A stretch of DNA of 64,000 nt from contig NC_080546.1 in assembly GCF_028640845.1 (NCBI RefSeq), forward strand, positions 31,641,020 through 31,705,019, written 5' to 3'. Positions 57,801 to 64,000 of the stretch are shown piece by piece. The DNA comes from Ahaetulla prasina. Lineage: Eukaryota > Chordata > Lepidosauria > Squamata > Colubridae. Both the position numbers and the translations under genes were made by a program. The notes under the pieces were generated by a model. It searched no databases and was not told the origin of the DNA. It was given only the letters and a program-made list of their open reading frames with translations. Position 1 is the first letter of the stretch. Each line of letters opens with the position of its first letter.

Positions 57801-60800
57801 AGAGACATGTACTTTGTAATAACCGCTAATAAACCACGAAAAATTATGGAAGTTTATTACTTGAAATTTACAGTAAAGGTTAGTGTCATGTTAGATTGGA
57901 TTTAAAAATTCTCAATTTCTTAACTGAAAATATTCTTTTATGAGATACTTTAGAAAAATATTTGGGTCTGACTGGATAAATAAAACATTGGAAAAACCCT
58001 TTTCTTTCTGGAAAGCAAAATAAAGGTGAAGAAAACTATGCTTGTATTTCAATCACTTTAAAATTTACTCTGAAGGAATTTCCTCATTTACAATTCATCT
58101 TAATCCTAGTAAATATGCCTAAAATTGCAGCCATTGTCTCATATCTGTATGTCTTTCCTAATTGTTAAATGCTAAAAATCCAATTAAAAGCCACTTTTTA
58201 AAAGGATTAAAATGCTTGAGGTTGCAATATAATGATTGCTAAAATATTTGACAGTCCAGCTTCTATGGCTATAATTCTAGCATTATTTTCAAAATTCTAG
58301 AAGTTAACAAAAACAATTTTCTGAGATGCATATTTCTCTTTTGACTTTATTCAAAACAACACCTTTACCTCCATTTTTCCTTGAACTCTCTTGAAATTCT
58401 GATTGTTGTTGAGGTCTTGGAAAGCGACTTTCAGACAATTTCTTTGATGACTTTGAAGGACATAACTCAGGTTCTTTGAGTTCAGCTAAATTTTCTGAAG
58501 ACTTAAGATTCGTTTCCTTAGGAAACATATTTGTTTGAAGGCCCTCCTTCAAACTGCAATCTGAAGAAATGTTTTTCATAAGTGTTGCACTTTTCAATGC
58601 ACTTTCGTCTTTATCTACAAAGGTCCCTGGATGTGTTAAGTTCTTTTGCAGGTTCATGTTTACGCTATTTGCATATTTCAAGCTCAGCCAGTTTTCATTA
58701 ACAGTACAAATGTCTTCCTTTGGTGCTGAAATAGGGTTTTCAATTGACTGGTTCGGCTTATCATCTGTTGTCAGAATGTTGCTGCTAGTTGTTGTGCTTG
58801 ATTTTTGTTTACCATAGTATACAGAACATTTATGTTTCTTCTGAGAATGACTGTATGTTGCAGGACTCCTCTTGGCAGCATTCTGGCTACGGCTGGTTGC
58901 AGTGCCCACCAAAAGGGATCCTTTTCCTTTTCCTTTATCAGAAGAACTGTAAGTCTCAGTAAACGCTCTGCAGCTACTCCTGATTTTAAGATAAAATTAT
59001 AAGACTTACTATAAAAAAAGATTGCATGGTTTCTACACAACTGCCAAAAACAATGAAGTAAAAAAGTTGTAAACATGGAACCAAGCATGAAACTTTGAAA
59101 TCAAGTTGATCTAAAAGGATTTCTGTATTTTCTATGTCCTTCAGTTTTATATTTCCTGGCTCCCTTAATAGATGTCATAACAAGAATATTCATTTTTTTA
59201 TTTTATTTATCTATTAAACTTATATGACCTCCATCTTGCCTAGATTTTTGCCCCTCTTCCACTGGAGAGATACTGCAAAGTAGCAAATATACTCTGATAT
59301 GAAAATATGAAAATCTAGATTATGTATATTTTATGCATACTTTTAAGACAGTAACTTGTCTTCTTAGTATAAAACAGCAGTCATTCCAAGATCTTAGAAA
59401 TACCAATCTATACACAATCTATAATTTTTAAATAACGTTTCCAAGAATTTTATATATAGAAAGGTAAAATGCATTACTTGTAAGTTTCAGAACTGATGAT
59501 ATCCACAGAATTGTTGTTTTGCAGTATAGAATTATGATTTGACCGCTGTCTTGACTTCATGAATTCTGTTAGAATGTACTGTGCTTGCTGGAAAGCTATC
59601 AAGATCACACCAAATAAGGACAAACTGCAAGTGCAAACACACATATAGAAACAGTAATGCAAAATGTGCAAAAATTAAAGTCAATTTAATCTCAATTTAA
59701 TAAAACACATTTGAAGGCACCAAGAAGTTATAGCCAAAGAATGACTACTATTATACAAGTTGCCATATCCTAAACTTTTTTTGGTAATTTTTTTTTATTT
59801 TTTTAAAACATAAACAGTGCATTTTTTCTGAATATTGACTAAGTCAAAATTTACAGCTTATAACATAAGTACTTCTCAAATGTAATTTATAAATTTCAAT
59901 TTCTGCCATATTATTCACTTTTATTTTTAATCTCTACTTAATATTTAATTTATAATCAATATTGCCATCCATCCTAATCTCCAATCTTAATCTTATTTCA
60001 TTTCATTATCTTATATCTCCACTTATCATATATATTTCTCAAAATCACATTTGTAAATTATCATCAATTTGTTTCCTCTTATTTCCTTTTTCTATTGAAA
60101 CCCTTTAATTTAAACATAGTCCTTTCCATCCTTAGTTTCTTTTTTTTATTATCATTATAGCGTAATATTTCACATTTCTTAATGTCAATTATTTTCTATG
60201 GTGGACCAATTTATCATTTCTTATTTCCTTATTAATCATTTTACCATTTTACCGAAAACAAAAGAGAAAAGAAAAGGGGAAAGGATTAGGCACAAAAAAG
60301 TTTAATGATTACACTGAGATCAACAGTGGGGAAATAAGAAAAGTGAGAGGAGAAAAGGGGAATAGATCGGATGGGAACTTAGGGCAAACTAGACGAGTAA
60401 AGGATTTAAAAGTCAAAGGAAGGATACAGAAGAAAAGACATAATAACTATAAAAAGAAAAAAGAAAATAAGAAAATGAGAGAATGGGATAAAGGGAGGAA
60501 AATTTTAAGAGGTGGATTGCTGGATAGACCAAGAGAAAACGGTTAAAGGAGTAATTAATGGAAAGTAGGAAGGGTAATATGATATATACCTATAGTTATA
60601 AGTGAACTGTATTATTATTAATATTTGTGAGTGTAATATGAACTATATTGTGTAATACAAATGGTAGAATGGAAAAAAACAAGAGAAAGGAGGAAAGGAA
60701 ATATGCTATACACTTATAGAATCAAATGAACTGTATTAATATCAGTATTGTAAAAACTCAATTATGATAATTGTGCAATACAAAAAGAATGGTAGAAGGG

Positions 60801-63800
60801 TTAATATGATCTTATTATGTATTTAGAAGGGATTAAGATATGGAACTTCAAATGAAATTGAAATTGAATAAGATATTAATAGAAATTAAGAAAAAGAAGA
60901 TGATTAAGAGATTAAGATGTTTGTATTTGAAAAAGGTGATGTGAAAAACAAAACTGAAGCCATATCCTAAACTTTCTGTGGTATGTGTGGTTCAATATGT
61001 AAAATTGCATGGCATGTATTCTATCAACAGTATTTTAAAGTCATCTAGGATCCTGACAGATTCCAGAATTTACTGAGCCTAGTATGATGCAAAACCCACT
61101 AAGGAACAGTATGTGGGATGTAGTATTTTTCTCCACCAGAGTAAATGGGCTGTCAGACTAGCAGCACCTTCACATATTTTATTTTCTGTTTTACAGCTGA
61201 GATTATCCTCTTCCTGATAATGTTCTCTAATATATGTTCTTCAATGCCTGATAGACACCAAATGTTGTGGTCCATCAGCAACCTATGGTGTTGGCAACAG
61301 AGTCGGACAGCAATGAGGCTGAGGTGAGGCCAGGGCCATCGGGAAGTGAGGTGTGGGCTCCAGAGCCTCCAGAGACTGATAATAGTGAGGAAGAGGAACT
61401 GGAGGAGCCTGTTCCTAATGCACGCATGAGAAGAGCTGCCAAAACACAAGAGCAGCTCAAGCAGAGAGGGCAACTCGGGAGTAGGGCCAAGAGATGATTG
61501 GCCCCTCCCATAAGGCTTAATAACAGACCAGCACCAGTGTTTCAGTTTGCTGGAAAACAACGTTGTAGCTGCGTCCTCTGCTTCGTGTTTTTGTGACTTC
61601 TGGACATTTATCAGGAAGGGCCTTTGGCAGTTTGCCTAATTGGACTCAGGTTTGTGATAACTGAAGAATTTGTGTTTGGGAGGCCTTTGTTTTAGTTTGA
61701 ATGACGCTGGGAATGAACTAATTCCCAACTGTTCGAATAAAGTTTATTTTATCACGGATTGAGTTTGTTAATAACTGCTTGGGTCTGGGTCACAACACCA
61801 AGCAATTTTGTAGAGACCAACTATCTGTATGAGTATTTGTAAGAATTCTGTATTCATCAATATTCATCCTCTTTTATAATGAGATTTAAAAATTGACCAG
61901 AGGAAAATATTAGTGGCAGTTGATTTAAAAAATCCACATCTGTTAAAATAATTTAACAATTATTCCTGTATGATTACTGAGTTTATTTCTCCTTAGGACC
62001 CCATTGAAGGCATCCTGAGATTCTGCTTTACCTTACAAAGAGTACTGTGAGCCTCCAGAATGACTCTTCCCAACTGGGTCCTGGTACCACATCTGCACAT
62101 ATGGGTAAAAGATGGTGAGGAAGGGTCACGTTGAGCGTAAAGTGAAACTCAATGCCAGCAGCAGTAACCAGAGTCAGCTCACGAATAACCCAAGATGATG
62201 TAAAATCTGGAGTAAAACTGCACCAGAAAAAGAAATCAAGACAATGAATCAAGAGCCTTTTTATAAAATAGTTCTTTCATAGTTGCTTTTGCTGGGAACA
62301 AGATCATTATGGGTAGTCCTCAAATTCCAACCATTCAAAGTTAAGGTAGCACTGATTGAGTGGTACTTACCCCTAGTCCTCTAAGACAGGGGTCTCCAAC
62401 CTTGACAACTTTAAGACTTGTGGACTTTAACTCCAGAATTCCTCAGCCAGCTTTGCTGGCTGAGGTATTCTGGGAGTTGAAGTCCACAAGTCTTAAAGTT
62501 GCCACGGTTGGAGACCCCTGCTCTAAGATACAGTAGTCATGTGTTCAAAATTCAGGTGCTTGGCAGACCACCTGCACTTATAACTTTAGGCATGCTGCAA
62601 CTCCCTTCACCTGCCTATCCTTTCTATCCCTGAAGCCTAACGCTTCTACTGGGGTGCTCTGCCACCCAGCTGACCTTTATTATCTTTTTGCTCCCACTGC
62701 TGAAGAGGTATGCAAGGCTTTCTTGCCAAGGTCATACATGGCAGTTTCCTTGTGAGAACTGGGAAGAAGGTCTCATGTGGTCAGCAGCTGCCTCGCGGAA
62801 GACCAGGCTGAATACGCCTTGTCAGTGGTAAGAGCAAGAAGATGGTGAAGATCAGTTTTTCTGTTATGGAAGCATACTGTACTTTCATGAAGGCACTCCT
62901 TCTCTCCCCTTCCCTCTCCCTCCCTCCAAACACACATATACGCATAGACTTAAAACTATCAACAAACTGTTCTGCTGAGGAGGAGACATTCTGAAGCTAT
63001 ATGGCCACATGATGGCCTCATTAACTGCTCTAGTCAGGAGTGGTACCAAAGCATCACCAACATTGACATGAACGTAAGAAAGTAGTAAATGCCTGGGTAA
63101 CAGGATTCTACCAGAAATATTTTCCATTTTTAGCAGAAATAAGAATAGTGAAAAGGTGTATAATCATTCCAATACAGATTGAGAAATGCTTTGAATGCAT
63201 ATTATTCTAATATATTTGTTGCAGTCTCTTTCAACCTCTCCCTTATCTAATATCAGCAACTGTGAAATGCAAAACAGTTCAGGAAAGAATACCGTAACAA
63301 GAAATGCCTTTGCCAGAAGATTGAATGAAGAAGGCTAAAACACTCACAGATTTGAACTAGCCTATGGAACTTTTCTTTTTAGAGCATTATTATTATTACA
63401 GGTAACTATGACAAAAAATCTCCCATAAATAATGATTTAAGCAGCCAGCAAAGCAAACTATGTCTTGTTAGAAGATCTCAACATCTAAAATAATGTTGCA
63501 AGTTACAGACTATGTTACTGAAGTAAAATTTTGTTAAAATCTTTACTAGAAAGAATTTGGGAATTATAATATTTTCTATGAAAATGTTTTACGGAATGAA
63601 TGTTCTGCTCATTATCGATAATTAAAGACAATTGAAAGAAACAATAAGTTTATCAATAAAAGCACAAATGCTTACACAATGCTAATGTCGCGTGAAGAAT
63701 TTGGTGGCAAAAACAATTCCCTGCAGTCAAGTACTTCAAACCCATATCCTTGACAACTGTACCCATTAATTTTCATAGACATTATAGTAATAGGAAGATG

Positions 63801-63862
63801 ACCAATGTTCTCGACTTTAAAGTTCTTTGTGATAGACAGAATATGCTTGCCATCTTTCAGTT
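45536..63862 (-). CDS. TMEM131L: TMEM131L, last 14 coding exons (span entry)
   Basis: TMEM131L (KIAA0922) is a single-pass type I membrane protein of the TMEM131 family. The family's extracellular part holds PapD-like domains and its cytoplasmic tail is long; in vertebrates TMEM131L has been linked to Wnt/LRP6 down-regulation in thymocytes, while TMEM131 acts in collagen secretion. The exons here join without a stop into the C-terminal 835 residues, about half of the usual protein of some 1,600. They give the end of the extracellular part ([17 protein letters not shown]), a transmembrane helix ([20 protein letters not shown]), then a tail with [17 protein letters not shown], a Ser-rich block ([20 protein letters not shown]) and the terminus RDSGYCGNV. 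Upstream exons and the promoter lie beyond the right edge. All junctions are GT-AG except one GC-AG. Confidence 0.95.
45885..47075 (-). mobile_element. CR1 LINE in the last TMEM131L intron
   Basis: On the - strand: RT blocks [40 protein letters not shown] and [12 protein letters not shown] (47070-46720), then [35 protein letters not shown] and [20 protein letters not shown], then the 3' end ggttggactagaaggcctcc and an (AATAT)n-like tail at 45886-45900. Truncated in the RT and frameshifted near 46640 and 46335. It reads in the same direction as TMEM131L. Confidence 0.94.
47076..47117. other. Short spacer between two CR1 copies
   Basis: About 40 bp with an AATAAT run that is the tail of the right-hand CR1. 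Confidence 0.6.
47118..47845 (-). mobile_element. Second CR1 LINE, same orientation
   Basis: On the - strand: [20 protein letters not shown] (47800), [40 protein letters not shown], a frameshift near 47390, then [20 protein letters not shown] and the 3' end. 5' truncated further in than its neighbour. Confidence 0.94.
47846..48196. other. TMEM131L intron, nothing recognised
   Basis: No element seen. Confidence 0.5.
48199..48927. mobile_element. Long-armed TA-flanked MITE (CCATATTTTTCGG family)
   Basis: Starts CCATATTTTTCGGTGTATAA and ends CTGAAAAATATGG with TA on both sides. The arms extend about 250 bp inwards: cagcaatttatctccttgca, cagcacagcctgatctagca and cagctgattggcggttggat recur inverted at 48740-48835. 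The core has GC-rich repeats (gccaaaaatgggacgcatgg). Frames across it are mirror-image artefacts. Confidence 0.88.
48982..49124 (-). CDS. TMEM131L: TMEM131L penultimate exon
   Basis: Acceptor cctaaaataaag is poor in pyrimidines, but it is the only one that joins in phase: G from the previous exon plus AA gives Glu, then [20 protein letters not shown]. It ends SYVNPT at donor GTAAGT, phase 0. Residues before NMNY appear a few shorter than in mammals. Confidence 0.88.
49535..49892. mobile_element. hAT-type MITE, CAGGGGTGTCAAACTC family
   Basis: Starts CAGGGGTGTCAAACTCAAGG and ends CGAGTTTGACATCCCTG. A perfect 8-bp duplication gtctatac lies at 49527-49534 and 49893-49900. It lies in a TMEM131L intron. 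Confidence 0.95.
50516..50586 (-). CDS. TMEM131L: TMEM131L coding exon (71 bp)
   Basis: Acceptor ttatcttgcaatag; one base completes a codon, then [23 protein letters not shown] and a single G before donor GTGAGT. It needs two bases from the exon upstream, which forces the GC donor choice there. Confidence 0.92.
50828..50948 (-). CDS. TMEM131L: TMEM131L coding exon ending in a GC donor
   Basis: Acceptor tatttgtttttctag; reads [20 protein letters not shown], then [17 protein letters not shown]. The only nearby GT donor (CAG|GTTTAT, exon end 50824) would put a stop after two codons of the next exon. Ending four bases earlier at AATGG|GCAGGT keeps the frame (HNG-FVDW) and matches the human junction position (HNS-FIDW). 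So a GC-AG intron is inferred. Confidence 0.85.
50949..53219. other. TMEM131L intron with decayed MITE copies
   Basis: The stretch 51320-51765 contains words of the CAGGTAGTCC MITE family (cttagcaatcgtct, agtcagcgggaaagcc, gcttgcaggaagtcacaaat, catgatgg-like, gttaagtgagggatttctat). 52594-52690 holds another end (caggtaatcctcaaattata, ttgagcccaaaat). A-rich sequence at 52400-52560 may be an old retroposon. The rest is unrecognised. Confidence 0.45.
53220..53305 (-). CDS. TMEM131L: TMEM131L coding exon with tandem acceptor
   Basis: Reads [20 protein letters not shown] then TTDQDKNE and one G before donor GTTGGT. The acceptor is TTTTAGTAG, so the exon may begin at 53305 or 53302; both keep the frame and differ by one serine. 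The shorter form matches human length in this stretch. Confidence 0.9.
53600..53678 (-). CDS. TMEM131L: TMEM131L coding exon (79 bp)
   Basis: Acceptor ggtttttgcag; two bases finish a codon, then [25 protein letters not shown] and AG before donor GTAAAT. The LNLSHNICN word is conserved with mammals. Confidence 0.94.
54005..54178 (-). mobile_element. tRNA-derived SINE, antisense, partial
   Basis: The - strand starts agagccatggtggtacagtg, then gcaggctacttctgctgatt and ggcttagggttgactcagtc, ttccaaggttggtaaaatga, ggacccagattgttgagaac. Same family as 31005-31288, lacking the L2-like 3' end. Confidence 0.8.
54399..54792. mobile_element. TA-flanked MITE, CAGGTAGTCCTC family
   Basis: Starts CAAGTAGTCCTCACTTAATG and ends GGTTATAAGCAAGAATTATCTG, flanked by TA. 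Interior words ctggcttccccattggcttt, catgatcacatgatcatggg and tcagcgctgc fit the long form of the family at 44781-45038. Confidence 0.82.
54835..55020 (+). mobile_element. Sauria-type SINE
   Basis: tRNA-like head agagccagtttggtctagca, gttaaggcactgaactaaca, accaggaaccctgagatcta (A and B boxes), then a body and the tail ttgagttatttataaaaata, ataaaagtgggataaaattc, which is the Bov-B-derived 3' end of Sauria SINEs. This family is restricted to squamates, so it is strong evidence for the host lineage. Confidence 0.9.
55289..55468 (-). CDS. TMEM131L: TMEM131L serine-rich exon
   Basis: Reads (E)[20 protein letters not shown], then [20 protein letters not shown] and [11 protein letters not shown] before donor GTACGT. 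The Ser-rich [10 protein letters not shown] block is a signature of TMEM131L. The acceptor is CCCGAAGAAG, so 55468 or 55465 are possible starts; 55468 keeps the Glu-Gly seen at this place in human. Confidence 0.93.
55888..56027 (-). CDS. TMEM131L: TMEM131L coding exon (140 bp)
   Basis: Acceptor catttttacag; reads [20 protein letters not shown], then [20 protein letters not shown] and SAHREA before donor GTAGGT, leaving one G. This part of the tail is poorly conserved; identity rests on phase, position and a few words (PEQ-DLK-VCS, WC-Q, EVCK). Confidence 0.88.
56587..56711 (-). CDS. TMEM131L: TMEM131L basic exon with tandem acceptor
   Basis: Acceptor tgtctttcagCAG allows a start at 56711 or 56708. 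Reads [20 protein letters not shown], then [20 protein letters not shown] and CG before donor GTATGC. The RKNKK run is conserved and could be a basic sorting or nuclear-type signal, though that is unproven. Confidence 0.87.
57634..57788 (-). CDS. TMEM131L: TMEM131L coding exon (155 bp)
   Basis: Acceptor ctattgtttaag; reads [20 protein letters not shown] to GKRELISAE before donor GTTTGT, phase 0. The NG-QQVP-(K/R)NE word matches mammalian TMEM131L. Charged and probably disordered. Confidence 0.9.
57789..58368. other. TMEM131L intron, nothing recognised
   Basis: AT-rich intron sequence without a repeat I can name. Confidence 0.5.
58369..58979 (-). CDS. TMEM131L: TMEM131L long cytoplasmic exon (611 bp)
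   Basis: Acceptor atcttaaaatcag; with AA from the upstream exon it starts [21 protein letters not shown], then [50 protein letters not shown] and [11 protein letters not shown], ending RKNG and one G before donor GTAAAG. It is open for 203 codons. A second AG at 58967 would also keep the frame but drop four conserved residues. Confidence 0.95.
58980..59477. other. TMEM131L intron, nothing recognised
   Basis: AT-rich intron sequence without a repeat I can name. Confidence 0.5.
59478..59624 (-). CDS. TMEM131L: TMEM131L exon with the end of the transmembrane helix
   Basis: Acceptor gtttgcacttgcag; reads [20 protein letters not shown], then [20 protein letters not shown] and ISSETY plus AA before donor GTAATG. 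The hydrophobic part completes the helix begun in the exon upstream; [15 protein letters not shown] is the conserved juxtamembrane segment. Confidence 0.95.
59779..60958 (+). mobile_element. L1-like insertion, probably internally inverted
   Basis: A 17-bp duplication gccatatcctaaacttt flanks it at 59762-59778 and 60959-60975. The right half (60256-60958) is purine/A-rich on the + strand and shares blocks with 17240-18060 (gaatgggat-aag, ttaatggaaag, aaaaggtgatgtgaaaaa). The left half (59779-60250) is T- and pyrimidine-rich, with the composition of the same material turned round. This pattern fits L1 twin priming. It sits in a TMEM131L intron. Confidence 0.75.
61263..61797 (+). mobile_element. 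Solo LTR with an open frame, in a TMEM131L intron
   Basis: Starts TGTTGTGGTCC and ends GGGTCACAACA. Flanks ccaaa (61258-61262) and ccaag (61798-61802) form a 5-bp duplication with one mismatch. AATAAA at 61736-61741 sits 60 bases before the end, as in an R-U5 junction. Near its start is an acidic frame (61267-61497), possibly the end of a retroelement gene reaching into the 3' LTR. It is antisense to TMEM131L. Confidence 0.88.
61798..62031. other. TMEM131L intron, nothing recognised
   Basis: Short intron stretch next to the exon at 62032. Confidence 0.5.
62032..62217 (-). CDS. TMEM131L: TMEM131L exon with the membrane-proximal domain
   Basis: Acceptor tttttctggtgcag; reads [40 protein letters not shown] and [17 protein letters not shown] first GT donor (TTT|GTAAGG) is out of phase with the next exon; the second, GTAAG|GTAAAG at 62031, joins to give FVSLSLFG as in human. 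The end of the luminal domain and the start of the helix are here. Confidence 0.95.
62387..62520. mobile_element. Palindromic hAT MITE in a TMEM131L intron
   Basis: A 134-bp hairpin: caggggtctccaaccttgac ... gctttgctggc ... gccacggttggagacccctg. A perfect 8-bp duplication ctctaaga lies at 62379-62386 and 62521-62528. It is the least altered copy of the family here. Confidence 0.95.
62529..63675. other. TMEM131L intron, nothing recognised
   Basis: About 1.1 kb. No repeat or gene that I can support. Confidence 0.5.
63676..63862 (-). CDS. TMEM131L: TMEM131L luminal-domain exon, first in the window
   Basis: Acceptor tatgattttcag; reads [40 protein letters not shown] and [20 protein letters not shown] before ATTGT|GTAAGC. 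It joins the next exon as SIVFTPDF. This is the last part of the family's PapD-like extracellular region. More exons lie beyond 64,000. Confidence 0.95.
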
Positions 63863-64000
63863 CTGAAAATCATAAAATTGATATATTGTTATTTTTATAG
63901 CAGACTATCTCAATGTTCTATAATGCTAACAAATCTTCTGATAATGCTGCTATGATACATTCATTTATATGCAAGGCAAGAGAGTTAGGTGGGAATAACA

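Noticed and set aside
58771..59088. A 105-codon - strand frame overlapping a TMEM131L exon
   Set aside because: It overlaps the exon at 58369-58979 in a different frame and runs into the intron; the TMEM131L frame there is clearly the real one.

Overview
The window is vertebrate nuclear DNA, most likely from a squamate reptile and probably a snake. The support is two vertebrate genes with normal splice sites plus a squamate-type repeat mix: CR1, L2, L1 and Rex1/L3-like LINEs, a Sauria-type SINE, many hAT and Tc1/mariner miniature elements, and microsatellites grown from LINE tails such as (AATAG)n. There are no bacterial, plasmid or CRISPR features. Species cannot be fixed from the sequence alone.

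Left edge (1 to about 2.6 kb, + strand): the last intron, last coding exon and probable 3' UTR of UGT8, the ceramide galactosyltransferase of the ER. The exon ends in a transmembrane helix and a KKVK dilysine tail.

Middle (about 2.6 to 45.4 kb): a gene-free interval made largely of transposons. In order: a Tc1 element carrying a hAT MITE (5.4-6.9 kb); a 5'-truncated L1 (8.8-9.6 kb); an L2 3' end (10.3-11.1 kb); a composite L1 insertion bounded by one 17-bp target-site duplication (11.4-15.2 kb); a second L1-like insertion (16.0-18.5 kb); a long but frameshifted L2 holding a solo LTR (19.2-24.0 kb); a LINE tail split by an antisense Rex1/L3-like LINE with an (AATAG)n tail (24.0-25.8 kb); an antisense L2 (31.5-33.3 kb); and many hAT MITEs, SINEs and CR1 scraps.

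Right (about 45.4 to 63.9 kb, - strand): the last 14 coding exons of TMEM131L. They join in one open frame of 835 residues, covering the last extracellular part, the single transmembrane helix and the whole cytoplasmic tail. The frame closes only if one intron uses a GC-AG donor. Introns hold two CR1s, an L1 with a 17-bp duplication, a solo LTR, MITEs and SINEs.

UGT8 and TMEM131L are convergent neighbours here. In human they sit apart on 4q26 and 4q31, so the junction may mark a rearrangement. The genes are functionally unrelated. The most unusual items are the composite L1, a hAT element carrying a coiled-coil-like reading frame, the GC-AG donor, and the repeated 3' UTR architecture of the L1s.
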